A stretch of 64,000 nucleotides of DNA. Origin: Methanospirillum hungatei JF-1 (GTDB lineage Archaea; Halobacteriota; Methanomicrobia; Methanomicrobiales; Methanospirillaceae). The DNA is taken from the NCBI RefSeq assembly GCF_000013445.1, contig NC_007796.1, forward strand, positions 1,772,936-1,836,935, given 5' to 3'. Under the pieces are notes generated by a model. The model saw only the letters and a program-made list of their open reading frames with translations. It was not told the origin of the DNA and did no database searches. Position 1 is the stretch's first letter, and each line of letters starts with the position of its first letter. Position numbers and translations under genes: made by a program. Positions 8,211 through 16,308 of the stretch are shown piece after piece.

Positions 8211-8771
8211 TAATTCCACCATCTCATCTACTCTTTTCTTAACATCTTCAAATGCTATTGGCTGAGAATATTGTTGTAACCGGGATAATGTAATCGATTT
8301 TTGATCTCTGAAATGCTTATTGATATCAGAAGTCCTAAATACGTAAAATTCCCATTGAGCCAGATCAAAAACGCAGACATTATCAGGATTCTTCTCTGTC
8401 AATACGCAAAAAATATACAAATCTGCTGATCTCACCTCATGGTCCCCGTATTTGTTTGTACTGGCATCCCAGGGTATTTTTTTGGCAATATCAAATTTTA
8501 TAAGAGAGGGTTTTTCCATATTCCAGCTTTGCAGATAGCCAGAACTCTTTACTTCAATTTTTAACCCTTTATAACAAAAATCGATGTAATTCCATTCAAC
8601 CCTTGGTGATTCTGTCACATCAAGAGCATAGCCGACAAGAAATTCAGCAAACAGGGGCCGTACAGTATTACTTAAAAGATCTGAATATGCCCATGACCAG
8701 AAATCGCCAATCTTTACCCCAGGAAGACCAGTTATTTCCTGATCTACTGAAATTTTTTTATTCATTCTCAT
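8205..8771 (-). CDS. PD-(D/E)XK nuclease-like protein
   Basis: A 188-residue protein. WNYIDFCYKGLKIEVKSSGY is a good PD-(D/E)XK active site: Asp, about 9 residues, then E-V-K. The flanks GDFWSWAYSDLLSNTVRP, LFAEFLVGYALDV and LQSWNMEKPSLIKFDI match a small uncharacterised family I recognise from accessory regions of bacteria and archaea. These folds cut or bind DNA in restriction and repair. No methyltransferase lies beside it. It is convergent with, and overlaps, the TIGR04255-like gene. The region is more AT-rich than the neighbouring genes, which fits transfer. Confidence 0.7.
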   Translation of the reverse strand: MRMNKKISVDQEITGLPGVKIGDFWSWAYSDLLSNTVRPLFAEFLVGYALDVTESPRVEWNYIDFCYKGLKIEVKSSGYLQSWNMEKPSLIKFDIAKKIPWDASTNKYGDHEVRSADLYIFCVLTEKNPDNVCVFDLAQWEFYVFRTSDINKHFRDQKSITLSRLQQYSQPIAFEDVKKRVDEMVELL

Positions 8772-8803
8772 CTATAAGTTACTTTTTGGGGTGGATTTTT
8801 AAA

Positions 8804-9592
8804 TTATCGATTAACCCTTGCTTTTTGCTCAATAATAAATTTACAATGGTCATGCCCAGCAGAATAACATTCAATCTCCGTTATTCTCACCGGCTCATTC
8901 AGATACCCGGAGAATATCGCAGATAATACCCCGATATCAAACGAGCAGGCACCATGACCGGTAACCGGGAGGTCCTCACACTCAAAACATCCCTGAACAG
9001 TGAGAGAGATTGGATCAGATCCACTCAGGGTAACCGATCCAAGACCATGCACTGACCAGAATTCATGCATTTTCTCAACCATCCGAGAGAGGTCGGAATC
9101 ATACACCAGGGGGGCAAGGACCCTGCCAATCTCCCATCCCGTTCGTTCAAGCACCGGATCAACATTGATCCCAAGAGCCATCGCCTCTGTTCTGAACACC
9201 CGGACTCCCCATCTGAAAAAGGATGCAATATCTCCCGGTTCAAATGGGAGTCGGGCAGATACCTCACTTTTATCCTCTCTGACCGGTGCATGCCGATCAA
9301 GATTGGTCAGCCGCCCGATGGGATGTGAGGTAAGGGAAAGTATCTTTTTTCTGCTGTCATCTGGATCAGTATGTGATGAGATAAGACCTGCTTTCAGGAG
9401 ATCATGAACATGGACCGATATGGTGGATTTTGCCTTTCCACAGAGTGTGACAATCTCATAAAATGAATGATCCCGTGACTGCAAAAGCTCAAGTATCCTC
9501 TTCTTCACCTGGCTGTCAATCGCCATAACCCGATTTCTGGATGAGAAGAGCTGGATATCATCATCCAGATTCTTTGTATATTCTTCGGTCAC
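8804..9592 (-). CDS. HTH regulator with V4R ligand-binding domain
   Basis: A transcription regulator with an ArsR-like N-terminal winged helix (VKKRILELLQSRDHSFYEIV, CGKAKSTISVHVHDLLKAG) and a C-terminal V4R (4-vinyl reductase) domain ending EPVRITEIECYSAGHDHCKF, where the Cys/His cluster is typical. I start at the GTG at 9592. The only longer start is a TTG at 9640, which would leave 34 bp to the divergent fprA gene and would put the inverted repeat at 9625-9658 inside the coding region. It probably controls fprA, since methanogen V4R regulators often respond to redox or small ligands. The start is not certain. Confidence 0.8.
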   Translation of the reverse strand: MTEEYTKNLDDDIQLFSSRNRVMAIDSQVKKRILELLQSRDHSFYEIVTLCGKAKSTISVHVHDLLKAGLISSHTDPDDSRKKILSLTSHPIGRLTNLDRHAPVREDKSEVSARLPFEPGDIASFFRWGVRVFRTEAMALGINVDPVLERTGWEIGRVLAPLVYDSDLSRMVEKMHEFWSVHGLGSVTLSGSDPISLTVQGCFECEDLPVTGHGACSFDIGVLSAIFSGYLNEPVRITEIECYSAGHDHCKFIIEQKARVNR

Positions 9593-9624
9593 TGCTGCAT
9601 GTACATATAATCCGGAAGGTTCAT

Positions 9625-9658
9625 ATTTGTTCGCATACAATAGAATGTTCGTACAAAT
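9625..9658. promoter_or_regulatory. Inverted repeat between V4R regulator and fprA, candidate operator
   Basis: ATTTGTTCG at 9625-9633 and CGTACAAAT at 9650-9658 are inverted copies matching at 8 of 9 positions, 17 to 92 bp from the two start codons depending on the start chosen. TTCG also recurs directly at 9630-9633 and 9648-9651. This is the only symmetric element in the divergent gap. Binding by the V4R regulator is inference. Confidence 0.35.
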
Positions 9659-9674
9659 ACTAACGAGTTGAATT

Positions 9675-10907
9675 ATGAAAGCAAGTGCATATAAAATTGC
9701 AGAAGGAGTATACTGGGTCGGAACACTGGACTGGGACCTTCGATCCTACCATGGATATACTCTTGATGGAACGACATACAACGCATACCTCCTCTTTGGT
9801 GAAAAGACTGTCCTGATAGATAATGTCTATCCAGGGCAGGCTGCACAGATGTGGGGAAGGATTGCTGATGCATGTAGCCGGGAAGGCCGGGATCTCCATA
9901 TCGACATCATCGTTCAGAACCATGTCGAGAAGGATCATTCCGGAGCTCTTGCAGAGATTCATAAAAAATTCCCTGATGCACCCATCTACTGCACTGAAAT
10001 TGCAGAAAAAGGACTTGTAAGACATTACCCAACCGTACAGGGAGCAGAGTTCAGGCATATCAAAACCGGAGATACCCTTGACTATGGGAAGAAGACCCTG
10101 GCATTTGTTCAGGCACCGCTCCTCCACTGGCCTGATTCCATGTTCACCCTCCTTGTGGAGGATGGAATTCTCTTCCCAAATGACGCATTTGGTCAGCATC
10201 TCTGTTTCACCAAGCGTCTTGACAGCGAGATTCCTGAAGCGGTTCTGATGGATGCTGCACAGAAGTTCTATGCAAATCTTATCGTTCCGCTATCAGGGCT
10301 GTTCATCAAAAAAGCAACCGAATTGACAAACCTTGATCTCATCAGCAAAGTGAAGATGATTGCCCCGTCCCATGGACAGATCTGGACCGATCCATCAAAG
10401 ATCATCAATGCATATATCGGCTGGGCCACCGGGACTCTCATCAAACCAAAGGTTACCATCGTCTATGACACCATGCATGGATCCACCCGGATGCTTGCCC
10501 ATGCTCTCGCAGAAGGGGTCATAACCGGCGGATGTGATGTGAAGATCTTTAACCTGCATGAGGATGAGCGGTCAGAGATTGTGAAGCACATTCTGGAGTC
10601 AAAGGGCCTGATGATTGGTATTCCAACCATTAATGACATGCCGTATCCAAGCATCGGGGATCTCATCTATTACCTGAAAGGTCTGCATTTTGACCGGACC
10701 GGTGAACGCTATGCCATGACCTTCGGCTCAATGGGCGGAAAAGGCGGTGCTCCGGCCATGATTGCAGATGAACTGAAAACCGCGGGATTTACTGTCACAA
10801 AGACCATGGAAGTCGTATTTGTTCCAAATGCCGATGAACTGGAACAGGCGTTCGATGCGGGTTTTGAGATAGCAGAGGCCATAAAAAATAAAGGGATTCC
10901 AGCCTGA
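9675..10907 (+). CDS. fprA: A-type flavoprotein / F420H2 oxidase (flavodiiron protein)
   Basis: A 410-residue flavodiiron protein. Residues 1-250 form the beta-lactamase-like diiron domain with the ligand motif [11 protein letters not shown] (His-x-Glu-x-Asp-His). Residues about 255-405 form a flavodoxin domain with the FMN loop [12 protein letters not shown] and the later SMGGKGGAP. In methanogens this enzyme reduces O2 to water with coenzyme F420H2, protecting the cell during oxygen exposure. Length is normal. It is divergent from a V4R regulator. A general flavodiiron role (NO reductase) is the alternative, but the methanogen context favours F420H2 oxidase. Confidence 0.92.
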   Translation: MKASAYKIAEGVYWVGTLDWDLRSYHGYTLDGTTYNAYLLFGEKTVLIDNVYPGQAAQMWGRIADACSREGRDLHIDIIVQNHVEKDHSGALAEIHKKFPDAPIYCTEIAEKGLVRHYPTVQGAEFRHIKTGDTLDYGKKTLAFVQAPLLHWPDSMFTLLVEDGILFPNDAFGQHLCFTKRLDSEIPEAVLMDAAQKFYANLIVPLSGLFIKKATELTNLDLISKVKMIAPSHGQIWTDPSKIINAYIGWATGTLIKPKVTIVYDTMHGSTRMLAHALAEGVITGGCDVKIFNLHEDERSEIVKHILESKGLMIGIPTINDMPYPSIGDLIYYLKGLHFDRTGERYAMTFGSMGGKGGAPAMIADELKTAGFTVTKTMEVVFVPNADELEQAFDAGFEIAEAIKNKGIPA

Positions 10908-10914
10908 TCCCCTT

Positions 10915-12417
10915 TTATTCTGGAGTGAGATCCTCAAAGGTATATGTCGAATAGATCATTCCAAGCATCTCAACATCTGAATCAGACGAGGTGCATACCA
11001 CAGAAGGGTTCTGGTGGACAGCGGTAAAGAGAATATCCGGATTTGGCTCTCCGCTGAAGGGTTCGTCCACATCGGTCTGGATGGTAAACCGGTATGGATC
11101 CAGGTTACCAAAGAAGAAATCCTTGTACTCGGTAACCTGTTCAGGGGTGGCATTGTAGGCCCAGTCCGCTGCATCTGCAACAGTAACATCAACAGGAATC
11201 CACCCATATTCGGGGAGGTAGAACTCCGCCCAGAAATGCGTTCCCTGATGCCCTGGTACTATCTGATACCCGCCTGGAGCCCGTGCTGGAATGCCGACCG
11301 CCCGACATAATGCAGCGAAATAGGTACTCTGGGTTCCGCAATCGCCAAAGCCGGTATAATGTACAAATTCAGATTCCGGAATGGACATTGCAGTGAGATA
11401 TGCATGAGGCACATTGCTGTAAGGAAGCGTCTGTAAGATATAATCATAGATGAGCCGTGCCTTTTTATACGGATTTGTTTCATCTCCGACGATCTGGTTT
11501 GCTAATGCCATAATTTCCGGAGTGACATTGATATTTGGCTGACTTTTCGTATACCGCTGATACAGAGGATCTGATGTATCGTACACCGGAATCGCATCAG
11601 GATCGAGATCAAGAATCCGCGGGCTTGTGGTAAACGTGAGCCTGACTGAGACATTCACATAATCGTCCATCATCTTCTCAAGAGGTATCTCCAGGTATAC
11701 CTCTCCGATGTCACCCGTTGTCACCGGTTCTGATACCACATATTCTTCAGGCTGAACAGATGTCACCAAGATATCTGACTGACTCTCAATACTGACCGGA
11801 AGCGGATACCAGACCTGCAAAGTCCCGTTGTCAGGAAGAAGATTTCGGGGAATACTCAACTCTCCCGTTCCCTGGAAGGTATGATTCAGATAGAGCGGGT
11901 TCTTCTTATCGCGTGGAGCACTGATAAACGGAGATATCTGATCGAAAAACGGTGATTCACCGAGCGATCGGGTATAGTTCTGACTCAGGGAGGCGTTGTG
12001 AAATCTGATATTTCGGGCAATACCTTCATAATAATAGATCTGGCCGTCAGATTCGAACTGGATTGAGGCTCCCGGTTCCAGGAATGCCTCCCGTTCTTCC
12101 TGAGTGAATTGAGGAAAAGCCTCCTGAATAGTCTCATCTGCGCTCGTCCTGTTCAGGTTCATCTCGGCAAACAGCCAACTCATTCTTTTAGCCTGGCGGA
12201 GAGCATCTTTCTTTTCCGCCTCATTACCGAGTGCAGCAAATTTTTCTGAGGCGTTCATGAAAAGATTATAGGCGTGTTCATAGTTCCCGTCTTTGACTGC
12301 ATTCTCAGCCAGTTGAAGCATCTCATCGGCAGATTGTTCAGAAGCGCCGATAGCAATTCCCGGTATGACAATCAAAACCGTCAAAAAAAAAGTAATCTCC
12401 AACACGCGACTACCCAT
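10915..12417 (-). CDS. Secreted transglutaminase-like protein
   Basis: A 500-residue exported protein. I chose the ATG at 12417, which follows GGGAG by 5 bases; a reading from 12483 would put 22 extra residues before the signal. The signal peptide is VLEITFFLTVLIVIPGIAIGA. TPR-like helices follow (QLAENAVKDGNYEHAYNLFM), then beta-rich modules, then a transglutaminase-core domain with Cys near 359 (GFGDCGTQSTYF), His near 392 (GTHFWAEFYL) and Asp near 410 (PVDVT). Such proteins act as cysteine proteases or crosslinkers. Here a role on the outer envelope is inferred from the signal peptide alone. Confidence 0.85.
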   Translation of the reverse strand: MGSRVLEITFFLTVLIVIPGIAIGASEQSADEMLQLAENAVKDGNYEHAYNLFMNASEKFAALGNEAEKKDALRQAKRMSWLFAEMNLNRTSADETIQEAFPQFTQEEREAFLEPGASIQFESDGQIYYYEGIARNIRFHNASLSQNYTRSLGESPFFDQISPFISAPRDKKNPLYLNHTFQGTGELSIPRNLLPDNGTLQVWYPLPVSIESQSDILVTSVQPEEYVVSEPVTTGDIGEVYLEIPLEKMMDDYVNVSVRLTFTTSPRILDLDPDAIPVYDTSDPLYQRYTKSQPNINVTPEIMALANQIVGDETNPYKKARLIYDYILQTLPYSNVPHAYLTAMSIPESEFVHYTGFGDCGTQSTYFAALCRAVGIPARAPGGYQIVPGHQGTHFWAEFYLPEYGWIPVDVTVADAADWAYNATPEQVTEYKDFFFGNLDPYRFTIQTDVDEPFSGEPNPDILFTAVHQNPSVVCTSSDSDVEMLGMIYSTYTFEDLTPE

Positions 12418-12550
12418 CTTAACTCCCATATAATTTTCTTTATGGGTCAATGGGAGATTAATTCTTCGAACTGACGACCACACATGAAAACGTCCGAAAT
12501 TCAGGGGATTTTCAGAGAGAGACCACCAATGTCCTTGGACGGCATCAACA

Positions 12551-12564
12551 CGAAATTTAAATAC
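12551..12564 (+). promoter_or_regulatory. BRE/TATA promoter, likely leaderless transcript
   Basis: CGAAATTTAAATAC has a purine BRE followed by the TATA-like TTTAAATA, centred about 27 bases before the ATG at 12585. No Shine-Dalgarno lies between. Transcription would therefore begin at or within a few bases of the start codon, giving a leaderless mRNA. Confidence 0.55.
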
Positions 12565-12584
12565 CCAGTCACCAACTACTCTCC

Positions 12585-12878
12585 ATGCTCACCTTCATCC
12601 TGCTTGGCAGACTGACAAATCTTGCCGTTGAACAAACCCGTGAATTACAGGAGAGAGATAAAAGGGCTGCCGAAATAATCAAAAATGCCGGAGGTAATCT
12701 GGTTTCGCTCTATTACACCTTTGGTCAGTATGATTTTGTGGCGATTATTGAAGCCCCGTCTCAGGAGATCATGGGACTGATTCTTCTCGAAATCGGCAGG
12801 TTCAGCACCGTCAGTTCTGAAACGCTGATGGCAATGCCACCTGAACAGATGTATAGCCTTATTCATAAGTTACCCTGA
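12585..12878 (+). CDS. GYD domain protein
   Basis: A 97-residue protein of the GYD family. The signature is in NAGGNLVSLYYTFGQYDFVAII: the second beta strand of a ferredoxin-like fold with the G-x-Y-D turn. Family members are cytosolic dimers resembling Lrp ligand-binding domains, and their biochemical role is unknown. It is a single gene with its own strong TATA box and no ribosome site. Confidence 0.88.
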   Translation: MLTFILLGRLTNLAVEQTRELQERDKRAAEIIKNAGGNLVSLYYTFGQYDFVAIIEAPSQEIMGLILLEIGRFSTVSSETLMAMPPEQMYSLIHKLP

Positions 12879-12991
12879 GCTATGTCAGAGTCCTCAAAGC
12901 TCCTTTTTTCATGAACTCCAAAACAAGAGCAGGAGGTAACAGATAACAGGCACACATCAATATATTGAAAGACTAATATTTCAGGTATAAG

Positions 12992-13666
12992 ATGGTTTCA
13001 GATGTCGGGTATCTGGTCGGCGCAATCGGGACCTTTTTTGCAATCCTGGATCCGTTCGGAAACCTTCCGTTTTTTATTGCATACACGAATACCCTCAGTG
13101 CCCCGGTACGAAGAAAGACCGCTCTGGTCCTCTCGGCTTTCATCTTCGTCGCGATGGCAGTTTTTCTCTTCTCAGGCCAGATGGTCCTGAGTTTTTTCCA
13201 CATATCCCTCCCTGCGTTCCAGATAGCCGGGGGAATTATTCTGTTTGGCGTTGCTCTTTCCATGATGAGCGGTACTCACACGATAACGATGAACCGGGTC
13301 ATATCAGACACCGGAAAAGAGATGCTTCTGGAGAAGAACGAATCTATTCTCCCCACAATAATTGTCCCGCTGGGTATACCACTCTATGTCGGACCTGGAT
13401 CGATTGCTGCAGCCATCCTCTTTGGCAGTAATGCACCGACCGAGACGGCGTTTCTTGGAGGTTTGCTCGTCATCCTTCTTATTGTCATCTTCATAACCAT
13501 CCTCAACCTCAGCTCAGATTATATCGGGAAGGTGCTCGGGAACCAGGGAATTGAGATCCTAGTCCGGCTGATGGGACTGGTCCTTGCAGCGATTGCAGTC
13601 CAGCTGACACTGGATGGGATTACCGGAGCGATCACCACCATGATCCTCCCCTCCCTGTCCGGATAA
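12992..13666 (+). CDS. MarC family integral membrane protein
   Basis: A 224-residue protein with six hydrophobic segments. The opening GTFFAILDPFGNLPFFIAYT and later PLGIPLYVGPGSIAAAILFG are the two halves of the MarC/UPF0056 signature, each near an NPxGN-like re-entrant element. The function is unknown; the old link to multiple antibiotic resistance was withdrawn. A TATA-like AATATATTG lies about 30 bases upstream. It is convergent with the next gene, 1 bp between stops. Confidence 0.92.
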   Translation: MVSDVGYLVGAIGTFFAILDPFGNLPFFIAYTNTLSAPVRRKTALVLSAFIFVAMAVFLFSGQMVLSFFHISLPAFQIAGGIILFGVALSMMSGTHTITMNRVISDTGKEMLLEKNESILPTIIVPLGIPLYVGPGSIAAAILFGSNAPTETAFLGGLLVILLIVIFITILNLSSDYIGKVLGNQGIEILVRLMGLVLAAIAVQLTLDGITGAITTMILPSLSG

Positions 13667-13667
13667 A

Positions 13668-14414
13668 TTACAGCCTGATTACCATATCATCAGTACCGAT
13701 GATTACATCCGAGAACTGAGGTCCAATATTCCTGATTGAGAGCCGCTGATCAAGGGTGGTGTACAGATCGGCAGCAAAATGAACCAGTGCCAGCTGGTCC
13801 GCCCCTGCCTCTGTTGCAAGACGAACGGCTACTTCTGGGTTTAAATGAGGCCATCCGGGGTTTTCCTGTCCGGGGAGATAAGCACATTCAGTGATCAATA
13901 GATCTGCTCCTGCCCCAAGTGTGAGTATTCCCTCGCAGGGTCCGGTATCGGTGCAGAATGCAATCGTTTTTGAAAACTCAAACCGATACCCGAAGACCGG
14001 CTGGGTATGGACAAGAAATGCAGTCTGTACCGGGATGCAGAGATCAGACCTGCCCTCCGGAAGCTCAGTGATAGTTACCGGATAGGTCAGTTCATCAATC
14101 GGGACGGTGTAGGGATACCCGATAAATCCGGATAGTATCTGAACCCCGGGCGGACCATAGATGGACAGGCCTCCTTCAAACCGGCACCGTGCCAGGGTAT
14201 GCAGCCCGGATATATGATCCAGGTGAAAGTGGGAGAAGAACAGGAGGGCGGGTTTTTTGATACAGAGGTACACATCCGGGATCTTCGTAAATCCCTCTCC
14301 GGCGTCGAGAATGATAAAACAGTCAGGGGTATCAATGGTGATGCAGGTGGTGTACCCGGTTTTTGAGGTGTACCACCCGTTTGTTCCATGAAAAATTACG
14401 GTGATCTCTTCCAT
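13668..14414 (-). CDS. Metallo-beta-lactamase fold hydrolase (RNase Z-like)
   Basis: A 248-residue MBL-fold hydrolase. The zinc-binding motif is FFSHFHLDHISGL, giving the standard HxHxDH. Later ligands are the Asp in FCTDTGPCEG and the His in LALVHFA. The layout resembles the RNase Z/ElaC-like and PhnP-like groups, but the exosite insertion of true tRNase Z is not visible. Substrate unknown. The start ATG at 14414 is the first in frame. Confidence 0.8.
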   Translation of the reverse strand: MEEITVIFHGTNGWYTSKTGYTTCITIDTPDCFIILDAGEGFTKIPDVYLCIKKPALLFFSHFHLDHISGLHTLARCRFEGGLSIYGPPGVQILSGFIGYPYTVPIDELTYPVTITELPEGRSDLCIPVQTAFLVHTQPVFGYRFEFSKTIAFCTDTGPCEGILTLGAGADLLITECAYLPGQENPGWPHLNPEVAVRLATEAGADQLALVHFAADLYTTLDQRLSIRNIGPQFSDVIIGTDDMVIRL

Positions 14415-14504
14415 TATCTCATGAGTATTTCGATTTAAGAACAGATATAAGGAGTGTTCCGGCCTCTACCTGAAATTATTATTTTTGAAAATAGTGAGCT
14501 GACC

Positions 14505-15077
14505 TCAGTAGATATATCTCTGCGATGATCTGCCCCTGATAACCCCGATCACTCCATATGCAATCAGGTAACACCCGATAAATACGATAAGGAGTTTCAT
14601 CCCGTCCTGGGGATAGAGTATAAGATAAAACCCGATAACAATGCTGAGCACCCCTCCGATGATCAGAAAAAACCAGGATAACCGGTCCTGAACGAACCCT
14701 GATGAAAACCCGAGTTGCATGATACCCATCATGAGGATCACGACCCCCAGTAATATTCCCATCAGTGAGACCGTCATGTCAGGGTTGAAGAGAGCAAAAA
14801 GACTGACACATACACCGATGAGGCCCAATAGAATGAACGGTACAGAAAACCCTGATCCCCTCACCGAATAACCAATACCCACAATAATCAGCGATATCAG
14901 AAAGATTATCGCGGCAAGAAATACCCCGATAATACCTGGGATAAAAGGAGAAAAGACGAGCATCAGAAGACCGATGAGTATTGCGACCACTCCGGCCTTT
15001 TGGGATATACCCCTGCTCACCCAGATCATATGCATACAGGAAGGTTGTTCCATCATCAATAAATCCGAATTGATCAC
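14505..15077 (-). CDS. HdeD/DUF308 family membrane protein
   Basis: A 190-residue membrane protein with six hydrophobic segments in three hairpins, the pattern of HdeD/DUF308 (GVVAILIGLLMLVFSPF, then GVSLFALFNPD-like turns, then GGVLSIVIGFYLILYP). HdeD proteins in enterobacteria help acid resistance; archaeal members are uncharacterised. The true start may be one of the Mets at residues 8-9. It lies 15 bp downstream of the radical SAM gene and may be co-transcribed with it. Confidence 0.85.
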   Translation of the reverse strand: MINSDLLMMEQPSCMHMIWVSRGISQKAGVVAILIGLLMLVFSPFIPGIIGVFLAAIIFLISLIIVGIGYSVRGSGFSVPFILLGLIGVCVSLFALFNPDMTVSLMGILLGVVILMMGIMQLGFSSGFVQDRLSWFFLIIGGVLSIVIGFYLILYPQDGMKLLIVFIGCYLIAYGVIGVIRGRSSQRYIY

Positions 15078-15092
15078 AGATCGGTGGAATGA

Positions 15093-16259
15093 TTATTGCA
15101 GAGCAATCTTCTGCATGAGAGCCATGATTCCAGGTTTTGTTTTTCCCATACCGGTGCCGGTCTGCCCAGGTCCAAAACCCCCGAACATCGGAGGAGCTTC
15201 AAACATCTCGGTATTCATCCGGTCGGTGATCTCATCAAATATCCGCTTATATGCGATACAATGAGGATCAACACCGGTTATCTCCCCTCCGGACGGGGCA
15301 ATCGCATTATAGGGGCATCCCCCCCGGCAATATTTGTTGTGGGAGCAGGATGAGCAATGGGTATCCACGTAGGCCTTGAAATCATTCATGAGTCTGCCAG
15401 GCTTTGACTCATCAAGATCCTTCTGCGTCGGCCGGTCACGGACATTGCCCATGACATACTCATCCATCCCCACGAACCGATAACAGGGATAGATACTCCC
15501 GTCAGGACCAATGGCATAGGTGTTCCCCATACAATCGGCAAAGGTGCAGACATTCCCTCTTCTCGTAAAGACACACCTGACCAGGTCATTGATATTCATA
15601 ATATCAATCTCATGATAGTGGTCAAGTGACTGATCCAGAAGGTAAACCAGGAGATCGCCAAATTTCTCCGGGGCCAGGGCCCACTCGTTCGGGCTCTCAC
15701 TTCGTAATGAAGGAAGTGCCGGGTGCAGTTTCATGGTAAAGCCCTGATCGATGAAGAACTGCACGATAGATTCCCGCTGTTTTTCAGAGTAACCGGTAAA
15801 CGTGCAGATAAACCGGATATTCAGGCCATGCTCCCGTGCAACCCGGTACCCTGCCATAGTTTTTTGAAAATACCCGTCTCCCCGCTGATAATCAGTAATA
15901 TCCTCAGGACCATCAATACTAGACCCGATGGGAATATGGTATTCTGCAAAGATGTCCGCAAGTTCCGGAGTCATCCGCCAGAGGTTTGTCTGAATCGCGA
16001 ATGAGGGTTTATTTTTCGCAAGACCCTGAGCAAGAAGAGGCAGAGCCTGCCGGTAAAAGTCAGGTCCGGCAAGAAGAGGCTCGCCGCCATGAAATGTTAT
16101 CGTGACCGGATCATCCCGAAAATCTGAAAGCCAGGATACGACGTCCTTCACAACCTGAATATTCATCACCGGAGATCCTTCTTCAGAACTCCAGCAGTAT
16201 TTACAATTGGACGGGCAGCCAAGGGTCGGGATAAGCATGATATGGAAAGGGGTTTTCAT
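15093..16259 (-). CDS. Peptide-modifying radical SAM/SPASM enzyme
   Basis: A 388-residue radical SAM protein. The [4Fe-4S]-SAM motif CPSNCKYC sits near residue 15. GGEPLL follows as the SAM-binding strand. A SPASM/twitch region near the C-terminus binds auxiliary clusters (YPCYRFVGMDE, then CSSCSHNKYCRGGCPYN and DPHC). This is the anaerobic sulfatase-maturase-like fold of enzymes that modify peptides. I recall a methanogen family named after an M. hungatei protein (TIGR04083) with this look; this is memory, not a search. The final 35 residues are Gly/Pro/Met-rich (PPMFGGFGPGQTGTGMG) and unlike the catalytic body. No separate precursor gene is visible nearby. Confidence 0.88.
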   Translation of the reverse strand: MKTPFHIMLIPTLGCPSNCKYCWSSEEGSPVMNIQVVKDVVSWLSDFRDDPVTITFHGGEPLLAGPDFYRQALPLLAQGLAKNKPSFAIQTNLWRMTPELADIFAEYHIPIGSSIDGPEDITDYQRGDGYFQKTMAGYRVAREHGLNIRFICTFTGYSEKQRESIVQFFIDQGFTMKLHPALPSLRSESPNEWALAPEKFGDLLVYLLDQSLDHYHEIDIMNINDLVRCVFTRRGNVCTFADCMGNTYAIGPDGSIYPCYRFVGMDEYVMGNVRDRPTQKDLDESKPGRLMNDFKAYVDTHCSSCSHNKYCRGGCPYNAIAPSGGEITGVDPHCIAYKRIFDEITDRMNTEMFEAPPMFGGFGPGQTGTGMGKTKPGIMALMQKIALQ

Positions 16260-16308
16260 CAGTCCACCACTATTCTCCTGAATAGGTACTAACCCAACGA
16301 CCTAAAAA

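Noticed and set aside
9660-10199. A 179-codon antisense ORF within fprA
   Set aside because: fprA has complete motifs and normal length, while the antisense protein has none.
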